Source: Symbiodinium natans
Taxonomy: Eukaryota > Sar > Dinophyceae > Suessiales > Symbiodiniaceae
Direction of reading: 5' to 3'
Assembly (NCBI GenBank): GCA_905221605.1
Contig: CAJNDS010002623.1
Location: forward strand, 331,001-342,500
Length of the DNA: 11,500 bases
Shown one piece after another: positions 6,563 to 11,500 of the stretch (positions are counted from its first letter, which is position 1; each line of letters begins with the position of its first letter). The notes beneath the pieces are model-generated. The model did no database searches, was not told the origin of the DNA, and was given only the letters and a program-made list of their open reading frames with translations. Position numbers and translations under genes: made by a program.

Positions 6563-6684
6563 TACTTAAAGGATCAGGGGACTTAGAAAGTGGAGTTATA
6601 AGCAAGGTACTATACTTCGAATTAGTTATAACCCAAATAAGCCACTTGTAACCCTACTTGCTAAGTGCCTCGATCCCCCAAGTA
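6563..6684. mobile_element. TA-flanked palindromic element E5, family copy 2
   Basis: The core at 6565-6682 (118 bp) begins CTTAAAGGATC and ends GATCCCCCAAG, with TA on both sides. The two arms pair at 28 of the first 38 positions, including ACTTAG and GTTA blocks, so the whole element can fold into one long hairpin. It is homologous to E2 (1706-1816), more diverged in its right half. The left insertion point abuts CCCTAAACCCTG, meaning it landed in or beside telomere-type DNA. Confidence 0.75.
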
Positions 6685-6738
6685 AGCTCAGTTTTCTCAA
6701 CTCTGACAAGCCCACGAAGTCACACAGAACTGCGGCTT

Positions 6739-6767
6739 AAGGTCTTCGGGTTGAGGACGAAGACCTT
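6739..6767. other. 10-bp perfect hairpin
   Basis: AAGGTCTTCG and CGAAGACCTT are perfect complements separated by a 9-base loop. There is no T-run after it and no neighbouring gene, so no terminator role is claimed. Confidence 0.5.
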
Positions 6768-6957
6768 TCGGGATTCTGAGGCTCTGGAAGCTTGGGGAAG
6801 CTACGGGTTTAGGGCGCTTCGAACTCTTAGGGTTTTGTAGGAAAAGAGCTTGGAGTGCTTTTAGCTCCATGTAGCTAGGGCATTTTCGGGCTCGAAAAAA
6901 GCCGGGCAGAGCCAAAATCTGCAACCTACACCGCACCAACCGCAAACCCTAACCCTA

Positions 6958-7055
6958 AGGGTCCATGTACCTCAGTATTATATACTTGGGCCTCAGAGTC
7001 CTTATATAGGAAGTGCTTAAGGCCTAAGGATATCCTATTTCGGTACATCGACCCT
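6958..7055 (+). mobile_element. Palindromic element F, copy 1
   Basis: 98 bp with outer arms AGGGTCCATGTACC and, on the other strand at the right end, AGGGTCGATGTACC (13 of 14 match). Internal blocks ATATACTTGGGCC and AGGAAGTGCTTAAGGCCT recur with small changes in inverted orientation at 11407-11500. Inside the arms a TA (6968-6969 and 7044-7045) also brackets a 74-bp core, so the true boundary could be the outer arm or the inner TA. No coding capacity. Confidence 0.68.
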
Positions 7056-7302
7056 GAGGGTAAGCCTGGTATTGAAGGCCCCTTATTTTCGCAAACTCCC
7101 AGATGTCAGATGTAGACGAGTTTCTCCAGTATCCTAGGAGAGCCAAGACGCTTACCCTTCTTGGGCCAATGGGGATTTTAAGGGATTAGTGAAGAAACCT
7201 GAAAGCATGAAAGACTCACCATGATTGTAATTAGCTTTAGGTGCGTACTTTGGATATTTGAGGGGTTCCTCAAGCGAATCCCCAGGCCCTCGGCCCAAAC
7301 CG
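7056..7302. other. Unique island with weak inverted repeats
   Basis: GGGTAAGC near 7059 is matched by GCTTACCC near 7150, with little pairing between them. TTGGGCCAATGGGGATT at 7161-7177 is partly matched on the other strand at 7276-7298 (TTGGGCC, then TGGGGATT). These could be eroded palindromic elements. A 60-codon minus frame (7152-7334) shows nothing recognisable. Confidence 0.35.
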
Positions 7303-7475
7303 TGAACCCTGAATCCTAAACCCTGAACCCCCAACGCTAAACCCTAAACCCTGACCCCTAAACTAAACCCTAAACCCCAAAACCATTCGAACCCCCAACG
7401 CTGCACCCTAAACCCTGAACCCCAAAACCCTGAACCCTAAACCCTGAACCCTAGAACCCTGAACCCTGAAACCCT
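7303..7475 (-). repeat. Degenerate CCCTAAA/CCCTGAA array
   Basis: CCCTGAA variants dominate the right half (ACCCTGAACCCTAGAACCCT and similar), showing that one mutated unit spread locally. Confidence 0.88.
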
Positions 7476-7567
7476 CCAGTACACCCTCCGGTGTCCTCCT
7501 CCAGATGCTCCTTTCCGCGCTCGCGCCAGCGGCCCTTTTCCTCATCCACTGAGGCTTGGCTTAAGGG
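7451..7567 (-). other. Coding-like island with a charged segment
   Basis: A minus-strand open stretch of 38 codons between stops at 7568-7570 and 7451-7453 contains DEEKGRWRERGKEHLEED, a dense mixture of acidic and basic residues typical of real protein. It spans the unique island 7476-7565 and ends in CCCTGAA-type repeat. No domain is recognised, and chance cannot be excluded at this length. Confidence 0.2.
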
Positions 7568-7575
7568 CTACAGTT

Positions 7576-7802
7576 TGTGGGTTTAGGGTTTATTGGTTTT
7601 GGTGTGTAAGGCGTAGGGTTTAGGGTTTAGGGTTTAGGTTCAAAGATGTTTAGGAGTTAGAGCCTAGGGTTTTGGGGTTTTGGGGCTTAGAGTCTAGAGT
7701 GAGTGAAAGGGTGTTGGGTCTCGGGGTTTAGGGGCTTGGGGGTCTGTAGGGGAAGTTGAAACTTAGGCGTGCAGGCTTAGGGTTTAGGGCTTAGTTGTTG
7801 CT
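7576..7802 (+). repeat. Degenerate TTTAGGG array
   Basis: TTTAGGG-type words with GGTTTTGGGG, GGGCTTA and GAGTCTAGAGT variants. It merges into the pure array at 7811. Confidence 0.8.
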
Positions 7803-7920
7803 GGTTTAGGTTTAGGGTTTAGGGTTTAGGGTTTAGGGTTTAGGGTTTAGGGTTTAGGGTTTAGGGTTTAGGGTTTAGGGTTTAGGGTTTAGGGTTTAGG
7901 GTTTAGGGTTTGGGTTTGAG
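7803..7920 (+). repeat. Pure TTTAGGG array
   Basis: After a 6-base TTTAGG unit there are about 14 uninterrupted TTTAGGG units (7811-7910), ending in TTTGGG. Perfect register over 100 bp implies recent addition or homogenisation, in contrast to the eroded DNA to its left. Confidence 0.96.
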
Positions 7921-7945
7921 GGCTTTCGCAGCTATAGGGCAAGAT

Positions 7946-7959
7946 CCCCCCCCCCCCCC
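7946..7959. repeat. C14 homopolymer
   Basis: Fourteen uninterrupted C, the same length as the runs at 2328-2341 and 8356-8369. Confidence 0.95.
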
Positions 7960-8048
7960 TTGCGAGGTGCGGCTGAGGCAGGTTCAGAGCTTCGGGTTTA
8001 GGGTTTAAGGCTTTGGGGTTTAGGGTTCAGGGATGTGTGTTGCGACTC

Positions 8049-8229
8049 GACCCTAAACCCTGAAAACTAAACCCTAAACCCCTAAACCCCTAAACCCCGA
8101 AACCCCTACACCCCTAAACCCCTAAACCCCTAAACCCTAAGCCCCGAAGCCCCTAAACCCTAAAGGCCCTAAACCCTAAACCCTAAACCCCAAACCCCAA
8201 ACCCTAAACCCTAAACCCTAAACCCTACA
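8049..8229 (-). repeat. CCCTAAA array with a CCCCTAAA (8-mer) sub-block
   Basis: The left half is built of CCCCTAAA octamers and their variants, and the right half of CCCTAAA heptamers. Both unit lengths keep good register within their own block. Confidence 0.92.
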
Positions 8230-8288
8230 CGCAGGACACGTAGGCAGCGAGGCTCTGCTGCACAGAATGAAAACCAGCCCCACAGTCA

Positions 8289-8327
8289 CCCTAAAACAAA
8301 AAAAGGGTACTCTTTTTGGTTTAAGGG
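8289..8327. other. Hairpin with telomere-like ends
   Basis: CCCTAAAACAAAAAAAG pairs with CTTTTTGGTTTAAGGG around a short GGTACT loop. The arms combine a telomere-type unit with an A/T run. It may be a small palindromic element or a chance fold-back between CCCTAAA and TTTAGGG words. Confidence 0.4.
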
Positions 8328-8445
8328 GTTTAGGGTTTAGGGTTTAACCCTGCGGCCCCCCCCCCCCCCTCTCCCTGTATTGTGGGTGTGGTTTGGGGGT
8401 TAGGGTTTAGGGTTTAAGGTTTATATAAGTTTAGGGTTCAAGGCT
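8319..8445 (+). repeat. TTTAGGG units interrupted by a C14 run
   Basis: Short TTTAGGG clusters at 8328-8346 and 8399-8437 flank the C14 run at 8356-8369. Confidence 0.75.
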
Positions 8446-8565
8446 TAGCCCCCCCCGCCTGTGCAGTGAATGGGGGGTTGGCGTTTGGGATTGTAGGTTT
8501 GCGGTTTCAGCTGCATCTTTACACAGAACTCGTGCAGGGATGGCAACATGATGGGAGCTTGGGGT
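8431..8565 (-). other. Coding-like open stretch, minus strand (third of a group)
   Basis: 44 codons open between stops at 8566-8568 and 8431-8433. Most of it lies in unique sequence and includes HHVAIPARVLCKDAAETANL. The tail reads through a run of G on the minus strand and a telomere-type unit, so its end is unlikely to be genuine. Together with 8591-8743 and 8737-8889 it makes three successive minus-strand open stretches in one unique island. Not recognised. Confidence 0.18.
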
Positions 8566-8590
8566 TTAAGGCAGGCTTGTGGACTCCGAG

Positions 8591-8743
8591 CTAGGGGGAA
8601 TTTGTCTCAATGAGCAACATCAACATGGCCCCAGCTTCTGGTTGAGGCTGCAAGCAATCAGGCCCGCTCATCCCCCACTTCTCCCCTGCCGCACCTGCTG
8701 CCCTCCAACATAACGAAACAAAAAACTCTTCAGGGTTTAGGGT
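8591..8743 (-). other. Coding-like open stretch, minus strand (second of a group)
   Basis: 50 codons open to a TAG at 8591-8593, in a different frame from its neighbour at 8737-8889. It begins in telomere-type DNA, then reads PEEFFVSLCWRAAGAAGEKW and ends with a hydrophobic GAMLMLLIE stretch. No domain is recognised. It could be a frameshifted continuation of the upstream island, or chance. Confidence 0.2.
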
Positions 8744-8889
8744 TTAGGGGTGACGTGCTCTGCCTTGTCAAAGTACATCGCGCTCGGTTGGTCAGGAAGC
8801 TTCACTTTGTGAACCTCCACGAACAATGGCGCAGGATTGAGCATGTGATGACAAACGCTACAGTAAACCTGAAGCTCCGCATCTAAACC
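8737..8889 (-). other. Coding-like open stretch with a Cys/His cluster, minus strand
   Basis: 50 codons open between TAG (8890-8892) and TAA (8737-8739), both stops lying in telomere-type units at the edges of a unique island. The unique part starts LQVYCSVCHHMLNPAP, with a C-x2-C pair followed by two His, then VEVHKVKLPDQPSAMYFDKA. Codon use and residue balance look protein-like. The left edge is TTTAG, which could act as an intron 3' end. Candidate exon or gene fragment, family unknown. Confidence 0.28.
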
Positions 8890-9061
8890 CTAAAGCCTAA
8901 ACGAAGCCCAAAGCCCTAAATCTTCTCCAAGAAAACAGTGCACTATAAAGTCCCCCCCACTGCCCTCACACGATACAGAGTCCCCCCGAAACAGCTTCAC
9001 AATGCAACTTGATTGCCGAGAACGGTTGAATCATAAACTAACTGACCGGAAACAACAAGAA
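8880..9061. other. Unique island, no gene seen
   Basis: Contains two CCCTAAA-type words at its left edge and two similar pieces, AGTCCCCCCCAC and AGAGTCCCCCCGAA. No open frame of interest. Confidence 0.4.
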
Positions 9062-9116
9062 CCCAAACCTAAACCCTAAACCCTAAACCCTGAATCCCTG
9101 AACCGTAAACCCCCCA
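9062..9116 (-). repeat. Short CCCTAAA array
   Basis: About seven units with CCCTGAA and CCGTAAA variants. Confidence 0.88.
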
Positions 9117-9169
9117 AGCTCCAAAGCTTCCATCCGACTTCGGGCTTCAGGCGCCAGCTTGCAGGGTCT

Positions 9170-9389
9170 CCCTAAACCCTAAACCCTAAACCCTAAACCC
9201 TAAACCCTAAACCCTAAACCCTAAACCCTAAACCCTAAACCCTAAACCCTAAACCCTAAACCTAACCCTAAACCCTAAACCCTAAACCCTAAACCCTAAA
9301 CCCTAAACCCTAAACCCTAAACCCTAAACCCTAAACCCTAAACCCTAAACCCTAAACCCTAAACCAAGCCCTAAACCCTAACCCCTAAA
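9170..9389 (-). repeat. Longest pure CCCTAAA array
   Basis: About 28 CCCTAAA units from 9170 to 9365, broken only once near 9262-9268 by shortened units (CCTAA, CCCTAAA). A few degenerate units follow to 9389. This is the largest well-registered array in the window. Confidence 0.97.
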
Positions 9390-9483
9390 GACCAGGGGGC
9401 TACTTGCATCCCTGCACCCCGAAAGCCTGATCCCTAAACCCTCGACTGCTTTTCAGCGCGTACAGAGCTCAAAGCTTTGTTCG

Positions 9484-9568
9484 TTTAGGGTTTAGGGTTT
9501 AGGGTTTAGGGTTTAGGATTTGGGGTTTGGGGTTTCGGGTTTAGGGTTTCGGGTTTAGGGTTTAGGGC
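9484..9568 (+). repeat. TTTAGGG array with TTTGGGG and TTTCGGG variants
   Basis: Five clean TTTAGGG units, then TTTGGGG and TTTCGGG variants alternating with TTTAGGG. It lies about 95 bp from the end of the array of opposite orientation, so the two face each other. Confidence 0.92.
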
Positions 9569-9770
9569 AACTGCTGCCTTGAGGATGGGAAAAGCCCCCG
9601 AACCCTTCTAGTCACCTGGGAAAAAGCGAGGGTGCCCTTGGTTTACAGGGGCTCATAAGGGAACCTGAACCCTAAAAGAGCAATCAGGGCCTGTTGCAGT
9701 TCCCTCCTACTCCTAAGGCCCTAGCCACGAGACACCCTAAACCCCAGGGGCGACCGCAGTGTCAACCCTA
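9569..9770. other. Unique island, no gene seen
   Basis: Mixed sequence with isolated CCCTAAA words near 9669, 9734 and 9766. No open frame or fold of note. Confidence 0.4.
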
Positions 9771-9775
9771 AACCC

Positions 9776-9898
9776 TATAGTAAACTCCAGAAAGTTGGAA
9801 CATCATTAATTATCCTAGTACCCTTGAAGGTAAAGTATAGGGAAAGCCAGCACTAATCGTGCAAAACCCCATGTTCCAACTTTCTGGAGTTCACTATA
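9776..9898. mobile_element. MITE-like element E6 with near-perfect terminal inverted repeats
   Basis: The left arm (9776-9803) begins TATAGTAAACTCC and the right arm (9871-9898), read on the other strand, begins TATAGTGAACTCC. The 28-base arms match at 27 positions and enclose 67 bp of non-coding DNA. The outermost TA on each side is consistent with a Tc1/mariner-type target-site duplication, leaving a 119-bp core. The left end abuts CCCTAAACCC, so it inserted into telomere-type DNA. Near-identity of the arms suggests a young insertion or selection on the ends. No transposase is encoded, so movement would need an autonomous relative elsewhere. Confidence 0.82.
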
Positions 9899-9899
9899 A

Positions 9900-10002
9900 T
9901 GCCCCTACACCCTAAACCCTAAGCCCCTACGTCCTAAACCCGAAGCCCCTGCACCCTAAACCCCAAGCCCCTAAACCCTAAACCCTATACCCGAAACCTT
10001 AC
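9900..10002 (-). repeat. Degenerate CCCTAAA/CCCCTRMA array
   Basis: CCCTAAACCC words alternate with AAGCCCCTA units at a rough spacing of about 22 bases (CACCCTAAACCC, AAGCCCCTA...), a higher-order unit built on the heptamer. Confidence 0.8.
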
Positions 10003-10492
10003 GCCCCACCGAGATCCCGGCCGTTGGTTCATTCGGGTCCTTCTTCTTGAACAGCCCTGGGGTTCAGCAGTTTCGTGGTTCAGGGATTTAGGGGTCTAGG
10101 CCCTTAGGGCCTAGGAACTTAGGGGGGTTAGGGTGCAGGGAATTAGGGGGTTAGGCTGTAGAGATTTGATTACCCTAACCCCTAAGCCCTAAACTGCCCT
10201 AAACCCTGAAAGATTTAGGGTGCAGCACTCGATGTACTTGTGGGTCATCAACCCCCCTGCCAGCTGCTATACATACACCTAGGCTGAGGCTGACCTGGAA
10301 AACCTCGGAGAGCACCAGAGCATCTGCGCCTCAACCCAATGCCCTGATCCGGAAACCTCCCTGAGACGTTAAAACACCATACTCCAAACCCCACCCAAAC
10401 TGGGTTTCCTGCATGATAACCCGGCTTAATTAACGTTCTCTGAGTACCCCGAACCAAGCAAGCCCCATGTCCTGTTCCAAGCCCTAGCCCTA
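10003..10492. other. Mostly unique island with eroded telomere-type units
   Basis: TTAGGGGG-like words cluster at 10084-10160 and CCCTAA-like words at 10172-10208. The stretch from 10209 to 10480 is unique. A 69-codon minus frame (10248-10457) has no recognisable motif. No gene is supported. Confidence 0.4.
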
Positions 10493-10493
10493 A

Positions 10494-10568
10494 TGGTCCA
10501 TGTACCTAAACAAGGGATACTTGGGCCTTGAAGCACCTCCTACATAAAAATTTTGGGCCCCAAGTACA
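10494..10568 (-). mobile_element. Palindromic element F, copy 2 (degenerate right end)
   Basis: Begins TGGTCCATGTACCT, then GGGATACTTGGGCCTTGAAG and a GGGCCCCAAGTA block, in the same order as the copy at 11407-11500. The right arm stops at CAAGTACA and lacks the clear closing palindrome, so this copy is truncated or more eroded. Confidence 0.55.
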
Positions 10569-10574
10569 CAATAG

Positions 10575-10656
10575 AAACCCTAAGCCCTAAACCCTAAACC
10601 CTAAACCCTAAACCCTAAACCCTAAACCCTAAACCCTAAACCCTAAACCCTAAACC
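10575..10656 (-). repeat. Pure CCCTAAA array
   Basis: About eleven units in perfect register after an initial CCCTAAG variant. It follows directly after element F copy 2. Confidence 0.95.
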
Positions 10657-10774
10657 AGGGCTACTTAAATCAGCCAAGGCTCGGCCAAACATGGCTCCTT
10701 TGGGTTGAAACAAGTCCCTTGGAAGTTAAGAAAAATGATGCAATTGAGCCGTACGGCTTCCCAGGCCTTGCAGT
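10657..10774. other. Unique spacer, no gene seen
   Basis: About 118 bp between two arrays of opposite orientation. No open frame or fold stands out. Confidence 0.5.
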
Positions 10775-10847
10775 GGTTTGGGGTTTGGGGTTTGGGGTTT
10801 GGGGTTTAGGGTTTAGGGTTTAGGGTTTAGGGTTTAGGGTTTAGGGA
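10775..10847 (+). repeat. TTTGGGG block followed by TTTAGGG array
   Basis: About four consecutive TTTGGGG units lead straight into about six TTTAGGG units in the same register, so one array holds two homogeneous sub-blocks. Confidence 0.95.
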
Positions 10848-11060
10848 AGCAAATCTTCAACTACACCCTAAACCCTAAACCGTTAGCCGCCCTCAACCCT
10901 AGATACTAAAGTTTAGGGTTTATGGTTTAAAACCCAAAGCCTAAACCCTAAACTTGTGCCTTTTCGAGTTTTTGGGGCCTGCTGCATCATACAGCCAGGG
11001 AAAAACAAAAAACGCAATTTCGGGGCGAACACCCGAACATCTGACTTTAGGGCCTGGGGT
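10848..11060. other. Mixed spacer with short opposed telomere-type units
   Basis: CCCTAAA words at 10865-10880 face GTTTAGGGTTTA at 10911-10922, with CCTAAACCCTAAA again at 10940-10953. The rest is unique and shows no gene. Confidence 0.5.
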
Positions 11061-11079
11061 TCTTAGGGTCAGGGGATTT

Positions 11080-11103
11080 GGGGGGGGGGGGGGGGGGGGG
11101 GGG
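11080..11103 (+). repeat. G24 homopolymer
   Basis: Twenty-four uninterrupted G on the plus strand, followed by TTACGGTTTAGGG. Its length may be imprecise in the assembly. Confidence 0.9.
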
Positions 11104-11217
11104 TTACGGTTTAGGGTTCAGGAGTCCAAAGGTTGAAGATGGTTTAAGGGCTTAGAGCTTTGGGGGTGGGGGGTTTGGGGATTCGAGGGGGGGTGCGGCC
11201 TTTCGGGCTTTGGGGAT

Positions 11218-11305
11218 GGGGGGGGGGGGGGGGGGGTTAGGGTTTAGGGTTTAGGGTTTAGGGTTTAGGGTTTAGGGTTAAGGGTTTAGGGTTTAGGGTT
11301 TAGGG
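11218..11305 (+). repeat. G19 run fused to a TTTAGGG array
   Basis: Nineteen G (11218-11236) pass directly into about ten TTTAGGG units, with one TTAAGGG near 11278. Poly-G next to TTTAGGG gives a G-rich strand with strong quadruplex potential. Confidence 0.93.
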
Positions 11306-11406
11306 CTTGTCAAGGCTAACATATACCCTCTCCATGCGAGCACAAGCCTGGGAGAAAACATCCGGAACTTGGTTTTGTTTTTCTTGTTTGCTCTGACAGA
11401 ACCCTA

Positions 11407-11500
11407 AGGGTCCATGTACCTGAATGGGGGATACTTATAGGCCTTAAGTACTTCCTATGTAGGGTCTTTGGGGCCCAAGTATATACAATACTCAGGTACA
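11407..11500 (-). mobile_element. Palindromic element F, copy 3 (reaches the window end)
   Basis: Starts AGGGTCCATGTACC and carries a 78-bp core (11419-11496) from CCTGAATGGGGG to ACTCAGG with TA on both sides (11417-11418 and 11497-11498). Read on the minus strand it lines up along its whole length with the copy at 6958-7055, including the GGAAGT-CTTAAGGCCT block. The outer right arm would lie beyond the window. Confidence 0.66.

Noticed and set aside
7056-7158. TA-flanked element with GGGTAAGC ends
   Set aside because: Only eight arm bases pair clearly, with no continuation inward, so chance is likely.
9170-9389. CRISPR-like array
   Set aside because: The repeats are contiguous heptamers with no spacers, and the context is eukaryotic telomere-type DNA.
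9170-9389. True chromosome end
   Set aside because: The array is internal, bounded by unique DNA on both sides, and an array of opposite orientation follows within 100 bp.
10954-11136. 60-codon plus frame
   Set aside because: The second half is a poly-Gly stretch encoded by the G24 run, and the frame depends on the exact run length.
1-11500. LTR retrotransposon, LINE or transposase gene
   Set aside because: No reverse transcriptase, integrase or transposase motif was recognised in any open frame, and no pair of long direct terminal repeats was seen.
1-11500. tRNA or rRNA genes
   Set aside because: No cloverleaf with conserved tRNA box words and no rRNA-like segment was found by eye.

Overview
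This window is non-coding eukaryotic DNA dominated by telomere-type heptamers, CCCTAAA on one strand and TTTAGGG on the other. They occur as short pure arrays, long degenerate arrays and single scattered units, and they change orientation many times. I find no gene I can call with confidence, and no tRNA, rRNA, CRISPR array or bacterial-style operon. The TTTAGGG repeat type is known from plants, green algae, dinoflagellates, chromerids and coccidian apicomplexans. Dispersed AAACCCT repeats are a known feature of Eimeria genomes. The (TG)n and (CT)n microsatellites and moderate GC in the first kilobase also fit a coccidian or related alveolate, so that is my favoured but unproven source. A subtelomere or a repeat-rich internal segment would both fit.

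Layout. Positions 1-950 are mostly unique DNA with a (TG)n run and a long pyrimidine tract. From about 951 to the end, telomere-type DNA alternates with islands of unique sequence of roughly 70-600 bp. Notable blocks are an almost T-free C/A tract (1250-1545), a degenerate 500-bp array (about 4800-5335), the purest arrays (7811-7910, 9170-9365, 10575-10656, 11237-11305), and poly-G or poly-C runs of 12-24 bases.

The most interesting layer is a set of small palindromic elements of about 75-120 bp, usually with a TA dinucleotide at both outer ends, as expected for non-autonomous (MITE-like) Tc1/mariner-type insertions. I see a near-perfect one (9776-9898, 27 of 28 arm bases paired), one family with two copies (1706-1816 and 6563-6684), a second family with three copies (6958-7055, 10494-10568, 11407-11500), and three single-copy candidates (1115-1198, 1825-1916, 2542-2654). 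No transposase is encoded here. Each CCCTAAA unit contains a TA, so telomere-type DNA would offer a dense set of targets.

Several unique islands carry short open frames with protein-like composition (2977-3114 on +; 5321-5407, 7451-7567, 8431-8565, 8591-8743 and 8737-8889 on -). They could be gene fragments, or small exons of genes whose introns are filled with telomere-type DNA. None is long enough to settle this by eye.
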